This document shows, one piece after another, positions 16,411 to 25,445 of a DNA stretch of 64,000 nt (positions are counted from its first letter, which is position 1; each line of letters starts with the position of its first letter). The DNA is taken from contig NZ_CP150302.1 in assembly GCF_038051945.1 (NCBI RefSeq), positions 7,006,001 through 7,070,000 on the forward strand, written 5' to 3'. The stretch comes from Paenibacillus sp. FSL H3-0469. GTDB lineage: Bacteria > Bacillota > Bacilli > Paenibacillales > Paenibacillaceae. The translations under genes were made by a program, and so were the position numbers. A model generated the notes under the pieces. The model had not been told where the DNA came from, made no database searches, and saw only the letters and a program-made list of their open reading frames with translations.

Positions 16411-18204
16411 ATGAAACCATTCCGCATTCGACTTACCATCATACTTATGGCACTGATAGGAATATCAATGACCGGGGCCGGGATCACCATGGCTCAGCTG
16501 TTCAAGGATTCGCATATTTCCGTGCTGGAAGAAAACATGTCCCGGGAAATAAAGCTGCTCTCCGGCACCTTCTCATTCATGGATACCAGCAGCCCGGAGG
16601 CCGTGACCTACTATACAGAACAGGCAGAGAAAATCTCAATCTTGACCGGATCACGCGTCACCTTCATTACGAAGCAAGGCCAGGTCATCGGCGACTCGGA
16701 GAAGAATCCGCGCGAGATGGACAACCACTCTACCCGCGAGGAGGAGCTGCTGGCCGCGAAGGAAGGGATTGGCCGGGCGATCCGTTACAGCGATACGTTA
16801 GACCGCGAAATGATGTATGTGGCAGGTTCCGTGTCCTCGGATCAGGGCTTTAACGGGTATATCCGGCTGTCGATGGGGCTGGATACCGTATCCGAAGGAC
16901 TGAACCGGGCGTGGATGATCATGGCAGGGGGGCTGGTGCTGCTGTTCATTGCCGCAACCTTGGTGAGCTACAAAGTGGCTTCCAGTATGACCTCACCGCT
17001 GGAGCAGATCACCAGAGTGGCGCGGCGGATTACCGATCTGGATTACGATGCCCGGGTGCCGATGAAGCGCAAGGATGAGATCGGCCAGCTGGCAACAGCC
17101 ATTAACGCGATGGCCGACAGTCTCCAGGCCCAGCTGAAGACTATCCGCGACAATGAGGATCTGCTGCAGAGTGTACTCGACAATATGACCGGCGGCATCG
17201 TGATGATTAACGAGGAAGGGGAGATTGCCCTGCTCAACCGGGCCGCCGAACGGCTGCTCGATGTGAAGCACAGCGAGATGACCGGACATTCCTACAAGGA
17301 GATTAAGCATCATTATGAGCTTACCCGGCTGATTGATGATGGCGTGTCCGCAGGTGAGCCTATTCATGAAGAGCGCAGCATTTATAATCCGGTGGAGCGG
17401 ATTGTGCGTCTGGACGGGGTGCCGATGATCCAGGACGGCTGCTCCCGGGGGATGCTGTTCCTGCTTCAGGAGGTTACTGAGATTCGCAGACTTGAGAAAA
17501 TGCGCAGCGAATTCGTCGCCAATGTCTCCCATGAGCTGAAGACCCCTGTCGCTGCGGTAAAAGGCTTCGCCGAGACCCTCCTCGGCGGGGGCGTTACGGA
17601 TGAGAAGACAGCGCGTTCGTTCCTGCAGATTATCTACGATGAGAACGAACGGTTGAACCGGCTGATCGGCGACATCCTGGAGCTGTCCAAAATCGAATCC
17701 AAACGCGTTCAGCTGGAATGCTCCCCGGTTCATCTGATCGAGTTCTTCGATTCTGTGCTGGAAACGCTCAGTAAGGTGGCGGAGAAGAAGAAGATTACGC
17801 TCAGCTCGGATGTGCCTGCGGAGTTATTCATTGAGGGAGATGAAGACAAGCTGCGCCAGATCTTCATGAATCTGCTCTCCAATGCGATCAACTACACCCA
17901 GGACGGGGGCAATGTCAGAGTGACCGCCGTGAGCATCCAGAAGAAGGATGGCACCGAGAGTGTGCGCTTTACAGTCAGTGATACGGGGATGGGGATTCCG
18001 CGCAAGGATCTGCCCCGGATCTTTGAACGCTTTTACCGGGTGGACAAAGCCCGCTCCAGAAGCTCCGGCGGAACCGGCCTTGGTTTATCTATCGTGAAGC
18101 ATCTGGTCGAGCTGCATCGCGGATCTATTAATGTAGAGAGCGATCTGGGCATCGGCAGCTCGTTCATCCTGGAATTGCCGCTGCTGCAGGAAGAGAATGA
18201 ATAA
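16411..18204 (+). CDS. phoR: Phosphate sensor histidine kinase PhoR
   Basis: The 597-residue membrane kinase has TM1 (about 8-30), an extracytoplasmic sensor region (about 31-165) and TM2 (WMIMAGGLVLLFIAATLVSY). HAMP, PAS (SVLDNMTGGIVMINEEGEI) and HisKA follow, with the phosphorylated histidine at H374 in VANVSHELKTP. The HATPase has N-box LLSNAINYT and G-box DTGMGIP / GGTGLGLSIV. It phosphorylates PhoP under phosphate limitation. The frame is open 90 bp further upstream to a TTG. The ATG giving MKPFRIRLTI was chosen because it starts directly before TM1 and has an AAGAGG site. It lies upstream of phoP, the reverse of the B. subtilis order. Confidence 0.9.
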   Translation: MKPFRIRLTIILMALIGISMTGAGITMAQLFKDSHISVLEENMSREIKLLSGTFSFMDTSSPEAVTYYTEQAEKISILTGSRVTFITKQGQVIGDSEKNPREMDNHSTREEELLAAKEGIGRAIRYSDTLDREMMYVAGSVSSDQGFNGYIRLSMGLDTVSEGLNRAWMIMAGGLVLLFIAATLVSYKVASSMTSPLEQITRVARRITDLDYDARVPMKRKDEIGQLATAINAMADSLQAQLKTIRDNEDLLQSVLDNMTGGIVMINEEGEIALLNRAAERLLDVKHSEMTGHSYKEIKHHYELTRLIDDGVSAGEPIHEERSIYNPVERIVRLDGVPMIQDGCSRGMLFLLQEVTEIRRLEKMRSEFVANVSHELKTPVAAVKGFAETLLGGGVTDEKTARSFLQIIYDENERLNRLIGDILELSKIESKRVQLECSPVHLIEFFDSVLETLSKVAEKKKITLSSDVPAELFIEGDEDKLRQIFMNLLSNAINYTQDGGNVRVTAVSIQKKDGTESVRFTVSDTGMGIPRKDLPRIFERFYRVDKARSRSSGGTGLGLSIVKHLVELHRGSINVESDLGIGSSFILELPLLQEENE

Positions 18205-18238
18205 CTCTGCGGAGTCTAATAGAGAATAAATTTATGAT

Positions 18239-18270
18239 TTTACACTAAGTTAACATTGTGGTGCTATGAT
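18239..18270 (+). promoter_or_regulatory. PHO-box promoter of phoP
   Basis: TTTACA (18239) and TTAACA (18250) are spaced 11 bp start to start, matching the PhoP-binding repeat. The second box ends 9 bp before TATGAT (18265-18270), so it occupies the -22 to -27 region expected of a PhoP-activated promoter. This suggests autoregulation. Confidence 0.78.
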
Positions 18271-18324
18271 GTGCATGTGTGCAGTTTTGTAAAATTAATA
18301 ACCTATGAAAAGACGGGGGAACCT

Positions 18325-19053
18325 ATGGCACAACGATTGCTTGTCATTGAAGACGAACCGACACTGGCCCGGCTGCTGTCTTATAACCTGACACAGGAAG
18401 GCTACGAAGTGACGGTGGAGGATCATGGAACGGCAGGATATGACCGTGCGACTAGAGAACCTTTTGAATTGATCGTACTGGATCTGATGCTGCCCGGCAT
18501 GAACGGCATTGACATTCTGGATAAATTGCGTGGACAAGGCATCCGCACACCGGTGATCGTGCTGACGGCCAAGAATGCGGAAGAGGATGTGGTCCGCGGG
18601 CTGAAGTCAGGGGCGGATGACTATATTACGAAGCCCTTCGGCGTATCCGAGCTGCTGGCCCGGGTCAGCGCAGTATTGCGGCGGATCTCCGGCATTGCCG
18701 AAGAAGCTCCGCCCGAGACAGCAGTATCTGCATCGACGATTATTCTCGGACAGCTGGAGATCTATCCTGAGCGTTATGAAGTCTCACTGGGCGGACAGAG
18801 CATCAATCTGCGGCCGAAGGAATTTGAAGTGCTGTTATATCTGGCCCGCAAGCCAGGCGTCGTTCTGACGCGGGATGATCTGATGAATGCGGTCTGGGGC
18901 TTCGACTATATCGGAGGTCAGCGTACCGTTGATGTGCATGTCAGTTCCTTGCGCAAGAAGCTGGAGCTTGACCCTGAATCCGTGCATATCGATTCCATTC
19001 GCGGCGTGGGCTACAAACTGGTCGTCAACAAAAAAAGAACACCTGTCATCTAA
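18325..19053 (+). CDS. phoP: Phosphate response regulator PhoP
   Basis: A 242-residue OmpR-family regulator. The receiver domain (1-120) has acidic residues in VIEDEP, phospho-acceptor D53 in LDLMLPG, the conserved T in VLTAKN and the K in YITKPF. The C-terminal winged helix (about 145-240) contains LRPKEFEVLLYLARKPG, VWGFDY and RTVDVHVSSLRKKLE. The frame is open further 5', but MAQRLLVIEDEP with a GGGGGA site is the obvious start. It follows phoR by about 120 bp and has its own PHO-box promoter. It is predicted to activate the pstB-phoU unit downstream. Confidence 0.93.
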   Translation: MAQRLLVIEDEPTLARLLSYNLTQEGYEVTVEDHGTAGYDRATREPFELIVLDLMLPGMNGIDILDKLRGQGIRTPVIVLTAKNAEEDVVRGLKSGADDYITKPFGVSELLARVSAVLRRISGIAEEAPPETAVSASTIILGQLEIYPERYEVSLGGQSINLRPKEFEVLLYLARKPGVVLTRDDLMNAVWGFDYIGGQRTVDVHVSSLRKKLELDPESVHIDSIRGVGYKLVVNKKRTPVI

Positions 19054-19070
19054 CATGGCGGTGTTCTTTT
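19033..19070 (+). terminator. Terminator overlapping the end of phoP
   Basis: A perfect 11-bp stem (AAAAGAACACC / GGTGTTCTTTT) starts inside the last phoP codons. It separates phoP from pstB transcription. Confidence 0.8.
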
Positions 19071-19119
19071 CACAAGATAAGCACCTTCTCCTCCGCTCCC
19101 TGTCTTACTGCACAAGGAT

Positions 19120-19173
19120 TTTACACTGCGTTAACAATTCTCTGGAGCTCTATTTACACTGAAAGCTTATCAT
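19120..19173 (+). promoter_or_regulatory. PHO-box promoter of pstB-phoU
   Basis: TTTACA at 19120, TTAACA at 19131 and TTTACA at 19153 lie on an 11-bp grid with one degenerate slot (19142). The last box ends 9 bp before TATCAT (19168-19173). This is the same geometry as the phoP promoter, strongly supporting PhoP control. Confidence 0.85.
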
Positions 19174-19184
19174 GGGGAACGAAG

Positions 19185-19967
19185 ATGATGAGAAGGAGAC
19201 AACAGAAACTAATGAAATCCATCATTGACATAGAGAAGCTAGATCTCTACTATGAGTCATTCCATGCCCTGAAGAACGTGGATTTGCAGATTCCGGAGAA
19301 GCAGGTGACCGCTTTTATCGGACCTTCCGGCTGCGGGAAATCCACACTGCTGCGTACTCTTAACCGTATGAACGACATGATTCCCGGAACACGTATTGAA
19401 GGTAAAGTAAATATCGGCGGCAAAAACATCTACAGCGACGAGATCGAAGTGGAGAGTCTGCGCAAGCAGGTGGGGATGGTGTTCCAGCAGCCCAATCCTT
19501 TTCCCAAATCGATCTATGATAACGTGGCTTACGGCCCGCGTCTGCACGGTGTGAAGAGCAAAGCCGAGCTGGATGTCCTTGTAGAGCAAAGCCTGCGCCA
19601 GTCCGCGCTCTGGGAGGAAGTGAAGGATTTCCTCAAGAAGTCTGCCTTAAGTCTGTCCGGCGGGCAGCAGCAGCGTCTCTGTATTGCCAGAGCCCTTGCC
19701 GTACAGCCCGATATTCTGCTGATGGATGAGGCGACGTCAGCGCTCGATCCGGTGTCCACGCTCAAGATTGAGGAGCTGGTCCAGGAGCTGCGGGATAAGT
19801 ATACGATTGTAATGGTCACGCATAATATGCATCAGGCCGCCCGGGTATCGGGACGCACTGTATTTTTCCTGAACGGTGTCATTGTGGAAGCTGCGGACAC
19901 GGAGCTGTTATTCTCCAACCCGAAGGATTCCCGCACAGAAGACTATATCTCCGGCCGCTTCGGCTAA
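19185..19967 (+). CDS. pstB: Phosphate ABC transporter ATP-binding protein PstB
   Basis: The roughly 260-residue ATPase energises phosphate import through PstC/PstA. Motifs are Walker A GPSGCGKST (near 45), the Q-loop in VGMVFQQPNPFP, signature LSGGQQQR, Walker B ILLMDEATSALDP and switch VTHNM. RMNDMIPG and KSIYDNVAYGPR are PstB-specific. The start is uncertain: ATG at 19185 with a GGGG site 7 bp upstream, or ATG at 19212 (MKSIIDIEKL) with GGAG further away. No pstS, pstC or pstA accompanies it here, so partner subunits must be encoded elsewhere. phoU follows. Confidence 0.93.
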   Translation: MMRRRQQKLMKSIIDIEKLDLYYESFHALKNVDLQIPEKQVTAFIGPSGCGKSTLLRTLNRMNDMIPGTRIEGKVNIGGKNIYSDEIEVESLRKQVGMVFQQPNPFPKSIYDNVAYGPRLHGVKSKAELDVLVEQSLRQSALWEEVKDFLKKSALSLSGGQQQRLCIARALAVQPDILLMDEATSALDPVSTLKIEELVQELRDKYTIVMVTHNMHQAARVSGRTVFFLNGVIVEAADTELLFSNPKDSRTEDYISGRFG

Positions 19968-20046
19968 GAATGGCTGCTTCGTAAGTCTTAGGTTCACTCC
20001 GTTCACCCGATATGACCATATGTTTTTGAGGAGGAGCACTTTCGAT

Positions 20047-20706
20047 ATGATTCGCAGAAAAGAATTCGACAAAGATCTGGAAGAACTGCGTACCCTGCTG
20101 CAGCAGATGGGCGAGCATGTAACGGATGCCCTGGATGGTGCGATACTGGCCCTGCAGACCCTTGATACGGCACGGGCGCAGGAGATTGTCAAAGCGGACC
20201 TGCGGCTGAACGCCATGGAAGACCGGATTATGGAGATCGGCTCACGGCTGATCATCACCCAGCAGCCGGTGGCGAAGGATCTGCGCCGCATTATTGTAGC
20301 CTTTAAAATCTCCAGCGATCTGGAGCGTATGGGCGATTTGGCACTGGATGTAGCCAAGGTAACGATGCGCATCCAGGGGCAGCAGCTGATCAAGCCGCTT
20401 GTGGATATTCCGCGCATGGCTGAGCTGGTCACGATCATGACCACGGAGGCGATTCAGTCTTATCTGGACGAGAATACGGATCTGGCCTACAAAATGGCGC
20501 AGGATGACGATCAGGTAGATGGCCTGTACAGCGCGATGATTAACGAACTGTACACGTATATGGTTCAGAAGCCTGAAACCGTGAATCAGGCGATGCTGCT
20601 CACACTGGTTGGCCGTTACATTGAACGGATTGCCGACCATGCCACGAATATTGGCGAGAGTGTAGTGTATCTGGTTACAGGGAAACGTCCGGATTTGAAC
20701 CAATAA
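20047..20706 (+). CDS. phoU: Phosphate regulatory protein PhoU
   Basis: A 219-residue all-helical protein made of two PhoU repeats. Family motifs include FDKDLEELRTLLQQMGEHV at the start, metal-binding-type acidic segments such as ADLRLNAMEDRIMEIGSRL, and the second-repeat segment LVGRYIERIADHATNIGESVVYLVTG. PhoU links Pst transport to PhoR signalling and represses the regulon when phosphate is plentiful. The longer open frame upstream overlaps pstB. The ATG giving MIRRKEFDKD is chosen because GAGGAGGAG lies 10 bp before it. It is the last gene of the pstB-phoU transcript. Confidence 0.92.
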   Translation: MIRRKEFDKDLEELRTLLQQMGEHVTDALDGAILALQTLDTARAQEIVKADLRLNAMEDRIMEIGSRLIITQQPVAKDLRRIIVAFKISSDLERMGDLALDVAKVTMRIQGQQLIKPLVDIPRMAELVTIMTTEAIQSYLDENTDLAYKMAQDDDQVDGLYSAMINELYTYMVQKPETVNQAMLLTLVGRYIERIADHATNIGESVVYLVTGKRPDLNQ

Positions 20707-20766
20707 CCGCATAATGCTGGCGCATAGATACAGCTAAGCAGAGCTCTGCGCCTTGAACGTCAGACA

Positions 20767-20798
20767 GCAAGCCACCTCCCCGGGGCTTGCCTTTTTTT
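20767..20798 (+). terminator. Terminator after phoU
   Basis: The GCAAGCC / GGCTTGC stem (7 bp, C/G-rich loop) is followed by T7. Confidence 0.88.
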
Positions 20799-20953
20799 GT
20801 TTTAAAGCGCGCTTCACTTGGCAAACCTGTATTCCATACCATTAGCAGCAGCTAAAATCCGGAGCAGGTGTGGATCTGTGGCCTCAGGTTCTTTTTTGTA
20901 CGGAGCATATGGTACTATGTAAAGAGAAAGCAAGATAAAGGCGAGGTGCTAGT

Positions 20954-23626
20954 GTGGACAAGCTGATACTCATTGATGGAAATAATATCATTTACCGGGC
21001 GTTCTTCGCCATGCCGCCGCTGACGAATACAGCGGGACAGCAGACGAATGCGGTATACGGTTTCACGACGATGCTGCTCCGTCTGCTGGAGGAGCATAAA
21101 CCGACACATATGATTGTGGCCTTCGACGCGGGGAAGATTACCTTCCGGCATGAAGGCTATGAGGAGTATAAAGGCGGGCGCCAGAAGACCCCGCCGGAGC
21201 TGTCCGAGCAGTTCCCGCTGCTCAAGGAGCTGCTGAAGGGTCTGGGGGTTCCGCAATTCGAGATTGCAGGCTACGAGGCTGACGATATTATCGGCACCAT
21301 CTCCAGGGAAGCGGATGCCGCCGGCCGTCAGGTGATGATTGTGTCCGGGGATAAGGATATGCTGCAGCTGGCTTCCGAACATACCACCATAGCGCTGGTG
21401 CGCAAGGGAGTTACGGAAGTGGAGCTGTACGGGCCTAAGCAGATCCGTGATAAATATGATCTCACCCCTGAGCAGATTATTGATCTGAAGGGGCTGATGG
21501 GCGATGCCAGCGACAATATTCCCGGGGTGCCGGGAGTCGGGGAGAAGACAGCGCTTAAGCTGCTCCAGCAGTTCGGATCGGTGGAGGGCGTGCTGGCCGG
21601 AACCGGTGAGCTGAAGGGCAAGATGAAAGAGAAGCTGGAAGAGCACGCGGACAGCGCCGTCATGAGCAAAAAGTTGGCGACGATCTACCGCGAGGTTCCG
21701 CTTGAGCATACGTGGGAGGATATGGTCTTCAGCGGGATTAATACGGACACGGCTGGGCCTGCGCTCGCCAAGCTGGAATTCCGCTCGCTGCTGGAGCGCC
21801 TGTCGCTGAGCGCCTATTCACATGCGGCGGACGGCAGCCTGACGGGTTCCCCCGTGGTGGAAGCCGCAGAGCTTAATATTACAATTGTTGACGAAGACGG
21901 AATAAGCGAGCTGGTTCAGGCACTGCCGGGCATCTCCGCCCTGCATGTGGAATCTAACGGGGAGAACCCGCACCGTGCCGAAGTGATCGGCCTCGGGCTG
22001 TCTTCGCCGGAGCAGCATTACTTTGTGCCTTTTGCCCTGCTGAAGAGTAAGGCGGCAGCACCCCTGCGGGACTGGCTCGGTGACGGGCAGGCGCCGAAGA
22101 GCGGGTATGATCTGCACCGTGCCGATCTGGCGCTGCATTGGCAGGGGATTGCTTTTGCCGGAGCCGCTAACGATGTTCAGCTGGCCGCCTACCTGCTGGA
22201 CCCGACCGAAGCCAGCCAGAATCTGAATGACCTGACCACGAAATACGGCCTACCCCGCTTGTCGCCGGATGAGGATGTCTTCGGCAAAGGGGCCAAATAT
22301 AGAATTCCTGAGCTTAAGATTCTCGGTGAGCATGTCGCCCGTAAGAGTGCGACCGTGCTTGGCATTGTACAGAAGCAGCAGGAGGAGCTGGACAAGACGG
22401 ACATGACCGGTCTGTTCCAGGACCTGGAGATGCCGCTGTCGCGGATTCTCGCCGATATGGAGAAGCAGGGCATTGCTGTTAACAAGGATGATCTTGTCCA
22501 GCTCGGCAGGGAATTTGAAGCCCAGATCTCCCGGCTGGTCACTGAGATCTACTCCGCTTGCGGAACCGAATTCAATCTTAATTCTCCGAAGCAGCTGGGC
22601 GAGGTTCTGTTCGTGAAGCTGGGTCTGCCGGTCGTGAAGAAGACGAAGACCGGGTATTCGACGGATGCCGAGGTACTGGAAAAGCTTGCGCCTTATCATG
22701 ACGCTGTGCGCCTGATTCTGCAATACCGTACCATTGCCAAGCTGCAATCCACGTATGTGGAAGGCCTGATGAAGGAAATCTCGCCGGAGACCGGCAAGGT
22801 ACACACCTTTTACCGGCAGACGATTGCGGCCACGGGCCGGCTCAGCAGCCAGTTCCCGAACCTGCAGAACATTCCAATCCGGCTCGAAGAGGGCCGCAAG
22901 ATCCGTAAGGTGTTCGTGCCCTCCGAGCCGGGCTGGTCGATTCTGGCGGCGGATTACTCGCAGATCGAGCTGCGTGTGCTGGCGCATATCTCAGGTGATG
23001 AGCGGATGAAGGAAGCTTTTGTCGAGGATATGGATATTCATACTAAGACCGCCATGGACGTATTCGGCGTCCCTGCGGAGAGTGTGGACAGTAATATGCG
23101 CCGCTCCGCCAAAGCGGTTAACTTCGGGATTGTGTACGGCATCAGCGATTACGGCCTGTCGCAGAACCTGAACATCCCGCGCAAGGAAGCGGCCCGGTTC
23201 ATTGAGCAGTATTTCGAGGTGTTCCAAGGTGTGCGCCGTTACATGGATGATATCGTAGTCGAGGCCCGTAAGCAGGGGTATGTGACTACTCTGCTGGAGC
23301 GGCGCCGTTATCTGCCGGAGATCAATGCGAAGAACTTCAATCTGCGGTCCTTCGCAGAACGTACGGCGATGAATACGCCGATTCAGGGAACCGCTGCGGA
23401 TATTATCAAGCTGGCCATGGTTCATATGGACAAGGCGCTGCATGAGCGCGGCCTGAAGAGCCGGATGCTGCTCCAGGTACACGATGAGTTAGTATTCGAG
23501 GTGCCGGAGGAGGAGCTGGAGCAAATGAAGCAGCTGCTGCCCGAGGTGATGGCCGGAGCGCTGCAGCTGTCTGTTCCGCTGAAGGCAGAGGTAAGTTATG
23601 GCAGCAACTGGTACGAAGCGAAATAG
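20954..23626 (+). CDS. polA: DNA polymerase I
   Basis: An 890-residue PolA. The 5'-3' exonuclease domain (about 1-290) starts KLILIDGNNIIYRAFFA and has GDKDMLQL and GLMGDASDNIPGVPGVG. The middle 3'-5' exonuclease fold (about 310-480) lacks the usual catalytic acids (HVES instead of DTE, no YxxxD), as in other Bacillales PolA, so proofreading is probably absent. The polymerase domain has motif A DYSQIELRVLAHIS, motif B RRSAKAVNFGIVYG and motif C QVHDELVFE. It removes RNA primers and fills repair gaps. The start is GTG with a weak GCGAGG site. The polA-mutM-ytaF-coaE order matches Bacillus. Confidence 0.97.
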   Translation: MDKLILIDGNNIIYRAFFAMPPLTNTAGQQTNAVYGFTTMLLRLLEEHKPTHMIVAFDAGKITFRHEGYEEYKGGRQKTPPELSEQFPLLKELLKGLGVPQFEIAGYEADDIIGTISREADAAGRQVMIVSGDKDMLQLASEHTTIALVRKGVTEVELYGPKQIRDKYDLTPEQIIDLKGLMGDASDNIPGVPGVGEKTALKLLQQFGSVEGVLAGTGELKGKMKEKLEEHADSAVMSKKLATIYREVPLEHTWEDMVFSGINTDTAGPALAKLEFRSLLERLSLSAYSHAADGSLTGSPVVEAAELNITIVDEDGISELVQALPGISALHVESNGENPHRAEVIGLGLSSPEQHYFVPFALLKSKAAAPLRDWLGDGQAPKSGYDLHRADLALHWQGIAFAGAANDVQLAAYLLDPTEASQNLNDLTTKYGLPRLSPDEDVFGKGAKYRIPELKILGEHVARKSATVLGIVQKQQEELDKTDMTGLFQDLEMPLSRILADMEKQGIAVNKDDLVQLGREFEAQISRLVTEIYSACGTEFNLNSPKQLGEVLFVKLGLPVVKKTKTGYSTDAEVLEKLAPYHDAVRLILQYRTIAKLQSTYVEGLMKEISPETGKVHTFYRQTIAATGRLSSQFPNLQNIPIRLEEGRKIRKVFVPSEPGWSILAADYSQIELRVLAHISGDERMKEAFVEDMDIHTKTAMDVFGVPAESVDSNMRRSAKAVNFGIVYGISDYGLSQNLNIPRKEAARFIEQYFEVFQGVRRYMDDIVVEARKQGYVTTLLERRRYLPEINAKNFNLRSFAERTAMNTPIQGTAADIIKLAMVHMDKALHERGLKSRMLLQVHDELVFEVPEEELEQMKQLLPEVMAGALQLSVPLKAEVSYGSNWYEAK

Positions 23627-23677
23627 GCTCCCCGCACATGGCAGATATCCGGTATAATGGAGTGGAGGTGAGCCATG

Positions 23678-24520
23678 ATGCCGGAATTGCCGGAAGTCGA
23701 AACAGTCAGAAGAACACTTAATGAGTTAATTACAGGCAAGCAGATAGAGCATGTCACCGTCCGGCTGCCGCGGATCATTCAGCGCCCGGATGATATTCAG
23801 GCCTTTGCTTATATGCTGGCAGGCCATACAGTGGTAACGGTTGAGCGCAGAGGCAAGTTCCTGCGTTTCGTATTTGACGGGCTGGTGATGGTCTCCCATC
23901 TGCGGATGGAGGGCCGTTACGGCGTGTACCGTGAGGGCGAGCTGTTGGACAAGCATACGCATGTTATTTTCCATTTCACAGACGGGACAGAGCTGCGTTA
24001 TACGGATGTGCGCCAATTCGGGACGATGCATCTGTTCCAGCCGGGAGAGGATCTGCAGCTGAAGCCGCTGAACAAGCTGGGGCAGGAGCCGCTGGATGCC
24101 GATTTCACGCTGGAACGGTTCAAGGAGATTGTCGCGAAGCGGAGCACTAAGATCAAGCCGCTGCTGCTCAATCAGGAATATATAGTAGGTATCGGCAATA
24201 TTTATGTAGATGAGTCCCTGCATCGTGCAGGAATCCACCCGGAGGAGACCGCGAAGTCCCTCACGGAGGATCAACTGGCCAGGCTGCACCATGCTATTGT
24301 CGCAACACTGACAGAGGCTGTGAATGCCGGAGGCTCCTCCGTGAAGTCGTATGTCAACGGCCAGGGGGAGAGCGGAAGCTATCAGGATCAGCACAAGATC
24401 TATGGACGGAAGGATCAGCCTTGTGCTGCCTGCGGCACACTGATTGAGAAGAGCGTGGTCGGCGGACGGGGAACGCATTATTGTCCCACCTGCCAGCCCG
24501 TACCTGTACAGATTCTGTAG
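23678..24520 (+). CDS. mutM: Formamidopyrimidine-DNA glycosylase
   Basis: A 280-residue Fpg glycosylase/AP lyase that removes 8-oxoguanine. The N-terminus MPELPEVETVRRTL supplies the catalytic proline after Met removal. For that reason the second of two adjacent ATG codons is chosen as start. The lysine in VERRGKFLRF and the helix-two-turn-helix near GIGNIYVDESLHRAGIHP are present. The C-terminal zinc finger is CAAC...CPTC. A GGAGGTGAG site is suitably placed. It lies 51 bp after polA and so is probably co-transcribed. Confidence 0.96.
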   Translation: MPELPEVETVRRTLNELITGKQIEHVTVRLPRIIQRPDDIQAFAYMLAGHTVVTVERRGKFLRFVFDGLVMVSHLRMEGRYGVYREGELLDKHTHVIFHFTDGTELRYTDVRQFGTMHLFQPGEDLQLKPLNKLGQEPLDADFTLERFKEIVAKRSTKIKPLLLNQEYIVGIGNIYVDESLHRAGIHPEETAKSLTEDQLARLHHAIVATLTEAVNAGGSSVKSYVNGQGESGSYQDQHKIYGRKDQPCAACGTLIEKSVVGGRGTHYCPTCQPVPVQIL

Positions 24521-24719
24521 TTTTTATTTAGAGTCAGCGCTGCATTTACCGCCCTTTTCCGGGCCAGTTACACCTGAGTTATAACCGTTCTGTATAAAGG
24601 CAGGCACTTACTGCCCGTCCCGCCCATATAATGTGTGAAGATTGCTGATTATGGCGAAACGGAGCTCCGGCTTGGATGCTTAATCCACCGGCTCCGGTTC
24701 TTCACGGGAGGGATTGCGG

Positions 24720-25436
24720 GTGCTGAGCCCATTGTTGTCTTTGCTGTTGCTTGCGTTTGCGCTTAGTCTGGATGGATTTGGTGTAGGCATTACATATGGA
24801 CTGCGTAAAATGAAAATCCCCTTGCTTTCCATTATCATTATTTCGCTCTGTTCAGGGGTAGTCATTTATGGTTCTATGCAGGTCGGCGTGCTGCTGGCCA
24901 AGGTAGTCTCGCCGAATGCCGCTTCTAGTGTCGGAGCGGTTATTCTCGTCTTAATGGGCTGTTGGTCCCTGTTCCAGATGCTGACGCAGAAGGAGAAAGA
25001 AGAGACTGCGTCTGCGGCCGCAGAGGGCCATTCCGGACAGGAAGTCAGGCTGGAGACTGCTGCTGCCGCACAGAGTGCCGAGACAGTGCTGAAGCCGGCT
25101 GTGTTCTCGCTGGAGCTGCGCCATCTGGGCGTGGTGATACAGATTCTCCGCACACCGTCTTCCGCTGATATGGATGCTTCGGGGAGCATCTCCTCCATGG
25201 AAGCCATGATTCTGGGGATCGCGTTATCGCTGGATGCCTTCGGGGCCGGCCTCGGTGCGGCACTGCTCGGATTCAGCCCGTGGTCCACCTCGCTGATGAT
25301 CGCTGTATTCAGCGGAACCTTTTTGCTGATGGGAATGAAGACTGGACTGAAATTATCCGGCAGCTACTGGATGAAGCATGCGGCTGCGCTGCCCGCGATA
25401 TTATTAATTGTAATGGGTATAATGAAGTTATTATGA
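24720..25436 (+). CDS. ytaF: Sporulation membrane protein YtaF (MntP-like)
   Basis: The roughly 239-residue integral membrane protein has two MntP-like halves. Each carries a small-residue/acidic motif: ALSLDGFGVGITYGLRK (near 14) and GIALSLDAFGAGLGAAL (near 165). They are joined by a hydrophilic loop (about 85-130). About six membrane helices are visible. YtaF is a conserved sporulation-associated protein of unknown biochemistry, related to manganese exporters. The GTG at 24720 is preferred over the TTG at 24714 because GGGAGG would be only 2 nt from the latter. The gene order polA-mutM-ytaF-coaE supports the name. Confidence 0.88.
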   Translation: MLSPLLSLLLLAFALSLDGFGVGITYGLRKMKIPLLSIIIISLCSGVVIYGSMQVGVLLAKVVSPNAASSVGAVILVLMGCWSLFQMLTQKEKEETASAAAEGHSGQEVRLETAAAAQSAETVLKPAVFSLELRHLGVVIQILRTPSSADMDASGSISSMEAMILGIALSLDAFGAGLGAALLGFSPWSTSLMIAVFSGTFLLMGMKTGLKLSGSYWMKHAAALPAILLIVMGIMKLL

Positions 25437-25445
25437 GGTGAGTAC

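Noticed and set aside
21328..23639. Several minus-strand ORFs inside polA
   Set aside because: They are out-of-frame shadows; polA has all its motifs on the plus strand.
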